From contig MBPM02000002.1 of the NCBI GenBank assembly GCA_001695595.3, forward strand, positions 1,649,608 through 1,713,607: a stretch of DNA of 64,000 nucleotides, in the 5' to 3' direction. Position numbers and translations under genes: made by a program. Source of the DNA: Plasmopara viticola. Lineage: Eukaryota; Oomycota; Peronosporomycetes; Peronosporales; Peronosporaceae. This document shows positions 36,674 through 48,483 of this stretch, in pieces. Each line of letters starts with the position of its first letter. Positions within the stretch are counted from its first letter, which is position 1. The notes beneath the pieces are model-generated. The model ran no database searches and was not told the origin of the DNA. It was given only the letters and a program-made list of their open reading frames with translations.

Positions 36674-39237
36674 TTAGCCACTAATTGTTGGCCCTTCCCC
36701 TTCATGCTTCCGCTGGGCTTTCCACATTCCAGCGTAGATGCTATCGGGTTGCTTTAATAGCTCGTCATGCGTGCCGCGCTCGGCTATATATCCGTTCTGC
36801 ATGACAATAATTTGATGTGCGTTCCGAATCTGCAAAACCAAGAATGTTTAGTACTGTACATGATCATACGCACTCATTTAATCAATAAGTGTACCGTCGA
36901 CAAACGATGAGCAATAACCAGCATGGTCCGGTTCGTCTTCAGGCGGTTAAGTGCGGCTTGAATTTCCTGTTCAGTAACGGTATCAAGCGCTGAAGTAGCT
37001 TCGTCCAATATGACGAAGGGTGGGTCTTTTAGCAGCGTTCGTGCGATAGCAACTCGCTGCTTTTCACCACCTGAAAGCTTCAGTCCTCGCTCACCGACCT
37101 TTGTGTTCCATTGATCTGGGAGCTTCATCACAAAGTCATAAATGCGGGCGGCCTTGGCAGCTTCGACGACCTCGTCAAACGTTGCGTTTAAATTGCCATA
37201 TTTGATATTGCGAAGAATGGTGTCATTAAAAAGCACCGTATCCTGTGGTACTATACCAATGGCTTGACGCAACGACTGCTGTGTGACGGTGGCAATGTCG
37301 TGGCTGTTTACCAAGATCTTACCAGAATTGCAATCATAAAACCGGAAGAGCAACCGCGAAATGGTAGTTTTGCCAGCACCTGTCTCACCAACGAGGGCAG
37401 TAGTGGTACCACTGGAAATAGAAAAGGTCAAGTCTTTAACACCTGCAGTGGCTGGCTGTGACGGGTAATGAAACGAAACGTGCTGAAACATGACATCAAT
37501 GCCATTCTCAAGGTCGCATTTGCTTAACTTTAATGGTATTGCATCCGGCGAGTCAACAATATCCGGCTCGACCGACAACAATTCGCTCAATTTCTTCATA
37601 TCAACGACCGAATTAATCACCATATTGTATATCCCACCAAGGAAAAAGAGAGGTGAAAACAGATTCGTCAGGTAAACCGAGATGGCTACGAAAGCCCCGA
37701 TATTGATTTCACGCCCACTTTCTTCGCTCACAACATGTGGAACAGCTAGAGCAAGTGCCATCAAGACTGTACCTTGGATAATGAAAGACTGGGTACCATT
37801 AAGTACACTAAGCGACGCTTGCACAGACACCGAGAAGCGCTGGTAATTTTTTATAACCTTTGAGAATTCTTCAACCTCATGACGTTCATTGTTGAAATAC
37901 TTGATCGTCTCGTAATTGAGCAGTGCATCTGTTGCCTTGTCGTGGTACTCATTGTCATGGCGCATCGACGCTTCACGGTATTTCTTACGCCAAAGCGTAA
38001 TTTTAATGGTAAGATACGAGTAAATGACTAAACTACTAAATGCCACAAAGCTCAGACCAGCCAATTCAAAATGCATCGCAAAGATCACAATCACAGCGCC
38101 CGACTCAACCACCGTTGGAATCAGATACAGAAACACATACGACACGACGCTGTTAGCCGACTCTACCCCACGGTCCATCGATCGTAGTACATCTCCCAAT
38201 TTCTTTTGCACATGCCAGTCATACGAAAGTGATTGTACATGTTCGTACGTCAACGTTGCCAGCTCAATGTATGCTGTCTGTTTCACCTTGAGATAAATAA
38301 GCGACTGCAGCTCTTTAAACAGCTTGAAAACGAGCGTCAAAAAGCTGCAAATGGCGAGGTCCTTAATTGCGCTGCTGGAATCTTTCGCCATCAAAGCATT
38401 TGTTGCAGACGCCATAAATAGCGGAGCCGTCAAATTCGCCAGCTTGCTAATAATCAATATTAAGTACGTACTTATCGCACGTAGTCGATTGGCAAACCCA
38501 TTCGGCCAAAAGTACGGCTTTAAAATGTACATGAGCTGTGCGAATGAAATTCCACGTGGCGTTGCAGAGTCTATTAGCTTGTCAGACACTTGAGGCAGCG
38601 CTTCGCTATCCACTGAAGGAGTTTTGACTGAGTCCAACAAGTACTCCAAGTTGACTACTTCGAGTACCGTGAAGATTAAGGGCAACGAGTTGGCCACATT
38701 GGCGTCCACCAGAGCTTGTCTCTCTTCATCAAGACGCGAAATTGCATCCAACTTGAAAGCATCCACTGCTAGGACACACAGAAAAGCAAGGCAGAAAAGA
38801 TTTACGATCCACGTGACAGCCCGTGCGTCAGGCCAGCGCGTAGCAAGTAGGAAGAGCACACTCTTGGCCACAGTGGCCCAAACGGGCAGTCCCCAGTAGC
38901 GCCACTGAAACTGCTGCACGTCGAGTAGCCACTTGAAACTTGTAAAGACCGAGCCTCCAAGACTAAAGCTGCAGACCACGAGAAGACTGGCCAAGTCCCA
39001 AATTAGCAACATCAATAGACTAACTTGCAAACACAACATCTGGCGCTGTGCCGACTTAAGGTGACGCAAATCCTCGCTGCTACTGTTGTCATCGACACCG
39101 TCGTCTCGCCAGCGAGGGCGTGTAAACTTTCTGTTCTTGTTGTCGATGTGCTCTGTCCTGTTGCTCAGCAACGGAGTCGCTTCCTTTGAAGAGTTTTGTG
39201 GCATTTCAGTTTTAGTTTCGATGTCAACATTTGGCAT
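36674..39237 (-). CDS. ABCB6: Half-size ABC transporter of the ABCB6/HMT1 (ATM-like) group
   Basis: Members export metal-thiol conjugates or porphyrin-type substrates from vacuole, endosome or mitochondrion. Exons 39237-36895 and 36829-36674, with a 65 nt intron, encode 832 residues. At least four extra hydrophobic segments precede the core (about residues 70-200), the N-terminal domain typical of ABCB6/HMT1. The ABC transmembrane part contains [20 protein letters not shown] and [15 protein letters not shown], hallmark text of the ATM/HMT branch. Walker A is GETGAGKTT (about 614), the Q-loop VPQDTVLF, the signature LSGGEKQR (about 720), Walker [13 protein letters not shown], and the H-loop IAHRLST. 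Exon 2 supplies [20 protein letters not shown] and the tail. The start is the first in-frame ATG; the open frame extends eight codons further without one. Substrate and organelle are not shown by the sequence. Confidence 0.9.
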
Positions 39238-39373
39238 TTCTGTACCAGTCGTAAACAGCACTTCAATAAGCTTTTGGTTATGATATATCGCTAATGTTTG
39301 TTAAATAAGGCGCTAAATATTATAGGTGTTTTCACTAAAACAAACCTTGATGCCTCTAGCGTAGTCAGTGCAA

Positions 39374-42300
39374 TCAAACAGTCAGGTCTTCAATTCCTGA
39401 CGAGCTACAGCGTTCAATGTGCGTAACGTCCCAGTCGCGGTCATTGGTGGAGATAAAGCTGCGCACTGCCGTTGGTAGGGTGTTTGAAGAACAAGATGCG
39501 GGCGACATGGCTCGTGAGCTGTCTGAAAGCAGGATGGCATCACTGGATGCGACTTCGACATTATGCTGTGGATGTATCTGTACAAGCTTGTTTAACGCCT
39601 CGCGCATCAGTCGGACTTCAGCTTCTTTTGTCGGGTCGCTTGTCCCTCGTTCTTGCAGAATACGAAGCACGTTTTCATGGCTTTGGATCGAGATCAGTAG
39701 AGCTTGCGAGAAAGCGGCCTTGTCGACACCACATAAATCTTTATCGTCAACACGAGTAGCTACAAAGTTTGCGAGATAGACGTCGTGCAAGACAAGCACA
39801 TCGGTAAGCTCTGGGTACTGGTACCGAAAGGTATCAACAGCTACAAAATGCTCGGGATCCCAGCGTGGCCACGCCTTTGCAGTGGCTGCAACTTTTACTT
39901 TCTCGAGCTGAGTTGCTATACACTGATGCAACCGCTGCCTCATACTAACTGTCCATATGAGTGTGGCCGTGCTTATATCCTCCGTAGTCTGCAGCTTGAG
40001 GATAAACTGATCGGGGGAAGTACGCAGCACCTAAACAGTAGCAGGTCTACATATTAATGTTTATCCAAACGATCGTATGCGCAGAGATTTTCGTTTACTT
40101 GCCTGAACAAAACTTGGTGTCAGCAGCTGACACAGCACGTGACTTGAAAGTGATGACGTTGGTAAATTCGTTGGTCCCAAACACGCACGCAAAACCAGCG
40201 CAGCGCTACGAATTGCACCAAAGAATCGGGATGGAATCCGTTGACGATCGTTTCTTCTCTCCGAAATCTTCTCTGAAGCACTTGCAAAGCTGCCGTCGGT
40301 ACTGCGCATTGTAGGCAGTATTACGTTAGCACCCTCTCGATGGCCATCAGCAATGTTCATTGTAGCGGACTCGCTTCGTTCACCAATGTCTTGCGAAACT
40401 ACATTAGCAGCTTTATATGGTTCTTCGGCTGGACAGAACGCAACAGTGTCTACCAGCGATAATAGGCCGCCAGCATTCAACACTAGCGTTCGAAGCTCAT
40501 CGTAGTGGCATAATCCACCAAGACAATTTAAGCAAACACTTGCAGTATCGACGTTCGCGGATTGCATGATACACGGACGCGAAGAGAGCTCAATCAATGC
40601 AGTCACCACGTTTGGATTTTTTGCAATCGCGTGAATCCCTGCAGTCTGTTGTCTCACCAGAATTGACAGAACATCTGTTGCGCGATACAAAAGCACGCGC
40701 GCCGTGTTCATCTGGCCCGGGTTTATTCTATGATGCGGGCTAAACACCTCTACATCTTGTAGCATGTGCTGAAAGGCTGGAGTGCGCATACGTTCCAATG
40801 CATCGGCCATCACGCTCAATCCTTTTTCCTCTAGGAACAATCGACACGCAGCCAAATTAACACTGCGCGTCTCTGAATAGGAGAGTACAGCCACAATTAG
40901 CTCCAACGACAAAATTCCACGCACTTGATCAATTTCGCTGAGCATGGATCGACGTAAAGGAGCCAGCAAAGTTTCGTAAACCTCGTCCGCTAGTACGACA
41001 TTGGCACCATGCGATGGAACGAGACGTGCTAAGGCTTTGAGGATCAACACTTGTACCTCCCACGATTCTGCAGCACATGAACTGCTATTGCTTGACGTCT
41101 GACTTAGAGAAAGTTGCTGATTTGGCAATGGTGTTGGGCCTACCTTCCCGCTACCAATTTCAATAGTAAAAGCAGAGTTTCTGCGCCCAAGCTGTACTAG
41201 TTTCTCCAAAAGTGCAGAAATTAATTCGCCGTACATTTCCGGTGTCCACTCACTTAAAAATTCTCCACCGCCTTTGATGTACTCCCGCAAATATATGTTT
41301 CCGATCAACAAATCGTCATCTTTATATGTGTGGTCAACGGCGTTATCTACATTGTTGCACCAGGACGGTTCGCCCGACCCCAAGTACTTGAGCTTTAAAT
41401 GTCGGTACAGGCGCACGCGCTGCTTTCGTCCCCATTTCACGTCTGCTGCTCGTGTCTCAGGGGCATTGAAAATGTCTGCAAACGCTTCTGCACTGGAAGA
41501 AAGCAATAATCGCGTTATACCACAGCCATTACATCCAAGTGCTTCATCAAGCAAGTCGTTTAATTGATTGGGCGATAAACTTTGGTTCAAGTCGCTCTCA
41601 CCACTTGAGTTGGTATACAATGCGCAACATTTTTGGAGAAACTCAGCAGCAGCCACACACATTCCCATGCCCTCCGGGTCACAACTAGCCAATAGCACAT
41701 AGACGAGAGTAAGTGATCTCCAATTGCTATCCGTAGATAAGCTCGAATGTAGAGGTAACGAAGCGGACGGTACGAAATTTGACACTCCTTTGAGTGCTAT
41801 TGAGCTATTGTTCGCTATTTTACCATCCAAAAGTGCTAGTTGCTCAAGCATGAGTAGAAGTCGAGTTATCGTGACATGATCCAACGTTTCCACAGCAAGG
41901 AGTCGACACAAAAACAAGCGCTTGAGTCTCACCAATCGTAAAACAAACTTTCCGCGACGGGCAAGAGCAAGTAAAAGCGAAATACCAGCTCGTATAAGGG
42001 CATCTCGCTCATTGACAACGAAACCGGCTTCGTTCTCTGGTTTAACAAGACACGCAATACCATCAAGGGCATTGTCACTTTTAGACTCGAGAGCCCCTGC
42101 AAATGTTGCAACTAAAATGGGGTCCGCAAGAACACTCACAATCGTTTGTGCCATAGTTGTGCACAGTTCATTAAAGTTTTTAGATGGTGCGTCCCGTGTC
42201 GTGGTTATAGCAGCATGCAAGAAGAGAAAACATTCGCGCACAAGAGCAGGCGAATGCTTTCTGTGATCACGAAGCAAGAGTTGCACGCATTGCGTCGGTA

Positions 42301-44063
42301 CATGATCTTGAAACAGCATGGCATAGCGTGTTATGACTAATCGAAGACATAGGATACACAGGTAAAGCCACTTTTCGTCTTTTGCGACCGCCAGCTGGTC
42401 GACGAGATGGTAAGCAAAGGTAATAGGTTCAACAACCTCATACGCTGCGGATGAATCTGCCAGTTGAGGAATAAGATACTCGACGAAGTGGCCGTTCACC
42501 ACCAGCTCGTCGTGCATCGAAGCGTACTCCACATGAAACATTTCATAATTCCAGCGTGGGAATTTCTCATAAAAGTGTGCATCATCTTTGTCCGATAATT
42601 CCCGGCGTCGGCACTCAAGCATCTCAATTTCCATCTGCAAAGCGTAGCAAAGTTCTGCACGCATGGGAGCACGCCAAACGAGCTCCGCGCTTTCATGAGT
42701 CTTACGAAGAGCCTTAATAATGTCTCGCCACCGCTCACGTAAATCACCACAAAAATCTTCCGAAGCACTTACGCTAAAAGTCATCGCAGGATACGCCTGC
42801 GCTACTATGCGATTTTGCTTCGACTCAGCAACTTCGTTCGTCACAGATCTGTTCGACGTCGCGGCCGAGATGCGGCTACGTTGCTCAACTCCTTCAATTA
42901 ATGAGTGCTGCGAATTCATTGCGCTGCGAGCTGCAGCTGATGTCTTCACTACAGACGAAGACAACGCTTTTACGTGATTTCCGGCACGATTTCCTTTCCT
43001 TAGTTCGTTAATAAATAGCTCAACCGGAAAAATGCAGTACATTGTCATCGTCGAGCGCTTATTGCCAGTACAGAAGACGTTCACTAGATCCGCACACAAG
43101 TCTGGAACGTCCTCGTTGTTCTCCACCTTTTCTTGCACAGCTCTTTCAAGTGCATATAACAGTGCGCCGTAATCTCTCGCGGACTCTTGCAATTCATGCC
43201 TTTCCTCAAACTCCACACGACAGAACAATTCTTTAACTAGTGCAATCGCCAGTCGCATGACTTTATATTCGCCATCTCTGTGATGACACAAATCCAATAG
43301 CGACACTCGAGCGTTCATTAAAGCCTTTACGGCTTGCGTACTCGTCATAACCTCGGTAACATGTCGTCTTTCTACTAACGTCAAGTGGAAAATTCTCAAC
43401 ACTCCTGCCAGCACATTTGCTGTGTACTCCTTTTGTTTTTCCTCTATAATACCATTTCCGTGCTGTATCAAGAGCGAGCGCAAGACATCAAAGCCTCCTG
43501 ATTCACCGAAATGTCTTCTATTTGCTGCTTCACTTCGATCCGCTGCCTTGTCGCCGGTTTCGAAGCCCGAGCATGGTGATAACATTAATTCTAGCGTCTC
43601 CAGTACTGCCAATATTGGCGTATGCGAAGAGTCGAGAAGAAAAGCAAAGAACGGCGTCATGGAGCACTTGGCACAGAGTTTATAGAGCTCGCGCCAGCGA
43701 ATTATGCGCCGGAAAGTCGTGAGAGTGAGCTCCGTCATATTGCGCCCACGAGAGTGTTCCGTCTGGTCTTGCAAGAGGCCGTGTATGGCGTCAAATAGAC
43801 GTCGTTCCTTGACGTCAATGTTTACAGCATTGACGATACTAGCGAAGTCCGCATCGACAGGCACTTGAAGCTACAAAGTGCGGAAGGAAATCGTCAACGA
43901 TCGAGAAGTGACTATCCCGAAGTATGGGCCTCACCTCAAGCGGAAACACGGCGCAAAAAGTACGCAACACTTCTTCAAACTCGGTGTTGCTAGCATTGGA
44001 TCGACGGAGCACGAGCACGTCGCGCAGTGCGCACTTTTGCTGCACAGAGCCGGCCTGCCCCAT
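39374..44063 (-). CDS. Large ARM-type protein resembling RME-8/DNAJC13, no J domain seen
   Basis: Three exons, 44063-43935, 43870-40103 and 40030-39374, encode 1,517 residues. The introns are 64 nt (GT-AG) and 72 nt; the second has a GC donor, CAG|gcaagt. RME-8 acts on endosomes with retromer and Hsc70. Three segments recall its IWN-type repeats: LVWRAPMRAELCYALQMEIE (near 435), a weak KWGRKQRVRLYRHLKLKYL (near 850), and LIWTVSMRQRLHQCIATQL (near 1322). Each is followed by helical text ending in NGHFVEYLI, IGNIYLREYI or LHDVYLANFV. Most of the rest looks like alpha-solenoid helices. No HPD-bearing J domain was found, and it is shorter than RME-8 (over 2,000). The N-terminus MGQAGS fits N-myristoylation, suggesting membrane attachment. 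It could be another ARM scaffold; the RME-8 link is an inference from these repeats. Confidence 0.6.
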
Positions 44064-45157
44064 GTGTGGATTGTCTACTACTGTAGATACTTCGCCTCAA
44101 TGCAGAATGTTGAGACTCCGCCACATATTTGTATACCTTGTTGATATATAGCAAAGGACTTACTTGAAACAATCATTGCGTCAACACATGGCGACGGCGA
44201 GCAGGACTTTAAGGTGATCTTACCAAAATAATGTATGACGACACGCTTCCACACTTCTCTACTAATTGTTATGCCATTATGCACGCCTCCTCGCCACAAT
44301 TAATCCACTATACAGCAAAGTTGCCTGTCCGCTAGTTAAAGTATCTTGAACATATTTAAGTGGCTACAAGGAAGTCCACCATTGCGCTACAGGAACAGTA
44401 GCAGCAGCCGAATTTATCCTTATAATTGTTGCTGCGCTTGACGTCAGCATCGTCTGAGATTATATTAGTGAAGCAGTCAGCCCAGACGGTACGAATTCGA
44501 AAATATCGTCCGCCGACATAAGCTCTGCCACCATTTGAGTGTAACACTGACAAAAAGATGTTTGAACTGTTTAAGATGCAAGGACCACAAGGAGCCAGGA
44601 ATAGCACACTGCCGCTAGCTGATTATAATGGAGTCGGACGCTGCGAAGTTGTAGGAGCTAGATAAAATGAAGAAGGCAGGCTTCGGTAATTAGACCCGGC
44701 GGGAGAGATAGCAGATTTATTTTTAAGTACGCCCGAAACTCTCTATCTCCCCTCTTCTTCATTCCAGAAACCGACGGCATGGGAGAAATCTCGTAAGAAT
44801 GCGCGAACAATGGCAATTAATGTTGACAAGATTTCGCTACTACTACCTTGTTACGACTTCATCAAAGTTGCTTACTACTTCTAAGGAAGTTTAAATCATC
44901 AAATACAAATTGAACTATTTTACCATAATAGGTTAGATGTTTTCGCTACAGCTCTTTTTGGCGAGAAAGGCGGATGACAAGTTTGCTAGAAATATTAAAA
45001 ACTCGTTGATTTGCGGTCTTATCTAAGCTAAATTAAATGCTTGGACATAATAGTGTTAAGGGAGAATGGAGAAAAAACATGCCTTTTTACAAATTAAATG
45101 GACAATATATATTTACATTGAAAAATCTACCTTGGATAACAACTTTTCCGAAAAAAA
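44064..45157. other. Upstream region of the RME-8-like gene; no second gene supported
   Basis: It includes the promoter of the gene ending at 44063. A minus frame at 44607-44356 (83 codons, Cys-rich) resembles nothing I know. The stretch around 44730-44770 is pyrimidine-rich. No RNA gene was recognised. Confidence 0.35.
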
Positions 45158-45506
45158 TCTACCTACGAATGTAATGTAATGTATTACGTTATCGCGTTGC
45201 CAAGTTATGCACGTGCTAGGCTCAGTCTGGCTAGTCCACGGCATAGAGTGGTGTCCGCATACGTCGGGTCTCGTTCGGCGGGCAGTGCAGCCAGCACCGA
45301 GGTCGTGAGGGTCTTCCATTATTCTGTTTAGCTCTGACTTGGTAAGAGCCCAGGTGGCGCTCGGTGCTGGAGACCGTCGCGTCGAGGGTGAGACTCCTTA
45401 GAGACCTGCAGATGCCTGAGAGCACCTGCCCGAAGCGCGCGAGCATTTAGCCCCCGCGCTTGGAAGGAGGGCGTCACCCCAATCTTTCCCAAGCTCTACC
45501 TACGAA
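45158..45506 (-). mobile_element. SINE-like retroposon, copy 1, with 12 bp target-site duplication
   Basis: The element (45170-45494, 325 bp) is bounded by the direct repeat tctacctacgaa at 45158-45169 and 45495-45506. Read on the minus strand it starts with a GC-rich head (ggggtgacgccctccttcc) and ends in a short pentameric tail (acattacatt). It is about 95% like copy 2 by eye and has the same ends. Equal length of two independent insertions, each with its own flanking duplication and a simple-repeat tail, is the signature of a SINE, not of random LINE truncation. I found no clean pol III box B. Confidence 0.8.
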
Positions 45507-45544
45507 GTAAATAAGAAATAAAAAAACAGAAAAATGTACCCACC

Positions 45545-46133
45545 TCACTGAAGAAAATTACTTTTTATGTTGCGCATTATTGGTGCATCGACGCTTGTTG
45601 TCCCACTTGACCACAGCTGCCGCATCGATAAACACTTTTTGGCGCATCGACTTCTAATGTAGCATGTAGGTCGACCTTTTCTTTTAAAAGGATCTGGTGG
45701 AAGGTGTTCACTCTGTACCAGTTCACTTTTTGTCACAAATGGCTTTAATTCGAGTGCCTCATCGTAAGCACATACATACGTTGTGTAATCCAAATAACAA
45801 TCTGCACGTGACAGCTGATTCGAAAACTTAAGTGTGTGTGGAGAGCTACTTCACATAACCGCATGCGCAGTTTCGACTGGTACTGTTAACCTGAATAGCA
45901 TACTCCCTTGGCCTGTTTGTTTTAAGTCGTACCGACTCAACAAACGATGGAGTTGAATTTGGACATACTTGAAATGTTTCCTCGTACATTCTTTACATCA
46001 AAGCGATGCAACTGGCAAAACCACACCCCATTGTTTGGTCTATCCAGCAAATTTGAGCCACTTTGTAACAAGTGGACTTGAACTCGCCCCATCTCTCTGT
46101 TTGCATTGCATCTTAACCATCTCTTCAAGGCTG
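45545..46133 (-). pseudogene. MULE-type transposase relic (SWIM finger and CCHC knuckle end)
   Basis: Minus-strand text gives the C-terminal half of a MULE transposase in fragments. YAIQVNSTSRNCACGYVK near 45890-45840 is the SWIM motif start, normally CxCx(n)CxH. YLDYTTYVCAYDEALELKP and HLPPDPFKRKGRPTC follow, then a shifted frame with YRCGSCGQVGQQ, a degraded CCHC knuckle. Stops interrupt the SWIM motif and the frame shifts at the knuckle. Its upstream side ends at the second SINE-like insertion, and nothing clearly continues beyond that. Confidence 0.6.
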
Positions 46134-46484
46134 CCCAAAGATTGTATTGTATTGTATTACGTTATCGCGTTGCCAAGTTATGCACGTGCTAGGCTCAGTC
46201 TGGCTAGTCCACGGCATAGAGTGGTGTCCGCATACGTCGGGTCTCGTTCGGCGGGCAGTGCAGCCAGCACCGAGGTCGTGAGGGTCTTCCATTATTCTGT
46301 TTAGCTCTGACTTGGTTAGAGCCCAGGTGGCGCCCGGGTGCTGGAGATTGTCGCATCGAGGGTGAGACTCGTTAGAGACCTGCAGGTGCCCGAGAGCACC
46401 TGCCCAAAGCGCGCGAGCATTTAGCCCCCGCGCTTGGAAGGAGGGCGTCACCCCAACCTTTTCCAAGATTCCCAAAGATTGTAT
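46134..46484 (-). mobile_element. SINE-like retroposon, copy 2, with 14 bp target-site duplication
   Basis: The element (46148-46470, 323 bp) is flanked by cccaaagattgtat at 46134-46147 and 46471-46484. It has the same sequence and ends as copy 1, in the same orientation. Its tail is a pentamer repeat of the ataca type (tgtattgtattg on the plus strand), while copy 1 has a variant pentamer, so the tails evolved or were copied separately. It sits directly against the MULE relic. Confidence 0.82.
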
Positions 46485-47512
46485 GCGGAAAAATACTATT
46501 TAAAGGAATAAATTCTCAATTTTTATTTTATATTTTAGCCATTGTTGCAAAAAAAAATTATTGCTAGGTATATTTTTTTTGCTTTTTCATCTTTTTTTTC
46601 GTTTTGGAGGAGTATTTTTCCCTTTCAATTTAACTGTAGATTTCTGAGTCAACTGTAGCAAAAAAAGGTATTTTAGGTAGGTGATCGGTGGGGAATGAAA
46701 TCGGCAAAGCGAAACGAGTTGGGAATCAGCGTCCGCTATGTTGGTGGGGATCTCAGGGATCTCCTCGTACGAGTTGTGTAGAAATCGGAGTAGTTTTCGT
46801 GGAGAAATGCGGCCTCGAAGACGCCATACGAACCTATGATTGACATGCCTGCCAGATATCATTGCTGCCTACGCGCCATCAGAGGTGAGAGAAGATCTAC
46901 GCGCATGATATGCCGGTATGATCTATTTTGATTTCATTATATAGGGTAACATGCATATTATTAATGTCGACGAGGTTGACTCTGATCCTGTCGTTCTATA
47001 GAAACGCCAGGGCCAGTCATGTAAAAGAACATGCTTCAAAGACCTACGCTTGTTACCCCAGGAGCAGACTTAACCGCCATCACCATGTGCGTTAAAGTGT
47101 TCCATTGGGTATTAAAGTTGTGCAACTCTCTTTGAATACTCGATCAGCATGGTTTAGGAACGAAAAGTATTTAAATACCGGCTGATTTATTTAGAAACTC
47201 GATGCGATTTCCGAACGTGTCTTCGGAGTAAGCCGAGCCAAGCTGTTTGCGAATACAAGCGTTCATTGAATTTTTATAATAGCTTTGGTTCAAGACGAAA
47301 AAATCGCAAAAGCTGGATGTACCCGGATTAACTAGCATCGAAATCGCGGCGTAGTATATTCGGTGATGTAAAGCTTAGCGATATTAAATAAATTATAAAT
47401 AGGTCCATCGTGACGACTCGATGTCGAAGTTTCATTTTGTAGTTGTCTAGAGATGAGTGAATATAGAGCCAGAGATTTTTTAAAAGACGAGTTAAGAGAT
47501 GTAAGGTGATAG
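46485..47512. other. Intergenic, A/T-rich, no gene supported
   Basis: Homopolymer T and A runs occur around 46540-46610. A 91-codon minus frame at 46862-46587 ends in a lysine-rich tail and is not recognised. I see no RNA gene. Confidence 0.4.
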
Positions 47513-47915
47513 ATGTCAGAGATATATGGTTAGTGAGAGTGGTCAAATATGTGAAGTGAGTGAGGTCAAAGGTGTGCCATGTGAGAGGTCAAAGATGTGA
47601 TGCGAGAACGGTCGGAGATATGTAGTGAGAGAGTGGTCAAAGATTGTAAGTGGTGAGGTCAAAGATATGCGATGTGAGAGGTTAAAGGTGTGTGGTATAA
47701 GAGGTCGGAAATGTGTGGTAAGAGTGGTAAGGGATGTGTGGTGAGAGATGTCAAAGATGTGCGGTGTGAGAGGTTTGAGGTTTGAGTGATTGAGGTCTGT
47801 AAAAAAAAACCGTGATGCTTGGTGAGAGAGGTCAAAGATGGGCAGTGTGAGATCTCAAGGATGTGCGGTGAGAGAGGCCAAGGATGTTCGGCGAGGGGGG
47901 GGTAGAGATGAGTGG
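47513..47915. repeat. Degenerate minisatellite, about 24 bp unit
   Basis: About 15 imperfect copies of a unit close to gtgagagaggtcaaagatgt plus 3-5 bases follow each other, with unit lengths of about 20 to 28. An A-run (tgtaaaaaaaaacc) interrupts it near 47795. The purine strand is plus. The open minus frame through it (48030-47659) is a consequence of the repeat, not a gene. Confidence 0.85.
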
Positions 47916-47999
47916 ACAGGACGTTGAGAGAGGACAGAAAAAAGTTCATCTTCGAAAACGATGGCTGATGCACTCGCACCAAAAGGAGAAAAACGAGGA

Positions 48000-48478
48000 A
48001 CATGTATTCATCCAGACTGTGTTGGTACAAGAGAAGCTATATTGACGTGCAGCTACACACGTCACTGGAAGAAGATCCATCAAAAGAAGGCGACGCCGGA
48101 AACATTATCGTAACACAAAATTCATTCCAAAAATTACTGTGGCTACATATCTACAATTTGTCGACAGTCAAGGACATCCAACGGACCGACAACGTTTTAC
48201 AATTTCAGATCAGCAACAACAACAGGAAATTGACCAGCAACGACAACAAAAGCAAATTAGACACGCTTCAAACCAGCATCGACAATGTCAAGAATGTATC
48301 GAACGACTGGAATGGCTGGAACAGCAACTTCAGAGGTCGAACGAACGTATTGCTGCACTGGAGAAAAAGCGAAAGCCAGATCCACGTTCAAAACGGCGTC
48401 CTTGACAATTCTTCGATGATGAAGAGGCGAAATGGGCACAACACAATTCCATGCTTTTCATGCTACGGAAGTGAATGA
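48000..48478 (+). pseudogene. Unit A relic, partial copy (A0)
   Basis: This carries the second half of the 1.05 kb unit A found downstream. Overlapping frames read SYIDVQLHTSLEEDPSKEG at the start, then QCQECIERLEWLEQQLQRS, ERIAALEKKRKPDPRSKRRP and, across a shift, the ATEVNED end. The frame is better preserved than in most later copies: it keeps EWLEQQLQ, where A1 to A3 have a stop after the ERLE or RLE. The protein seems to contain a glutamine-rich coiled coil with a CxxC (QCQEC). Function unknown. Confidence 0.6.
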
Positions 48479-48483
48479 GGATG

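Noticed and set aside
45113..46475. Two minus-strand ORFs sharing EDPHDLGAGCTARR
   Set aside because: They lie wholly within the two SINE-like copies, and the shared reading frame is a by-product of the repeated DNA.
47513..47915. CRISPR-like array
   Set aside because: Units are contiguous and degenerate with no unique spacers, and the DNA is eukaryotic.
47659..48030. 123-codon minus frame rich in SLTSLT and HPL text
   Set aside because: It is the complement of the minisatellite; the periodic sequence simply lacks stops on that strand.
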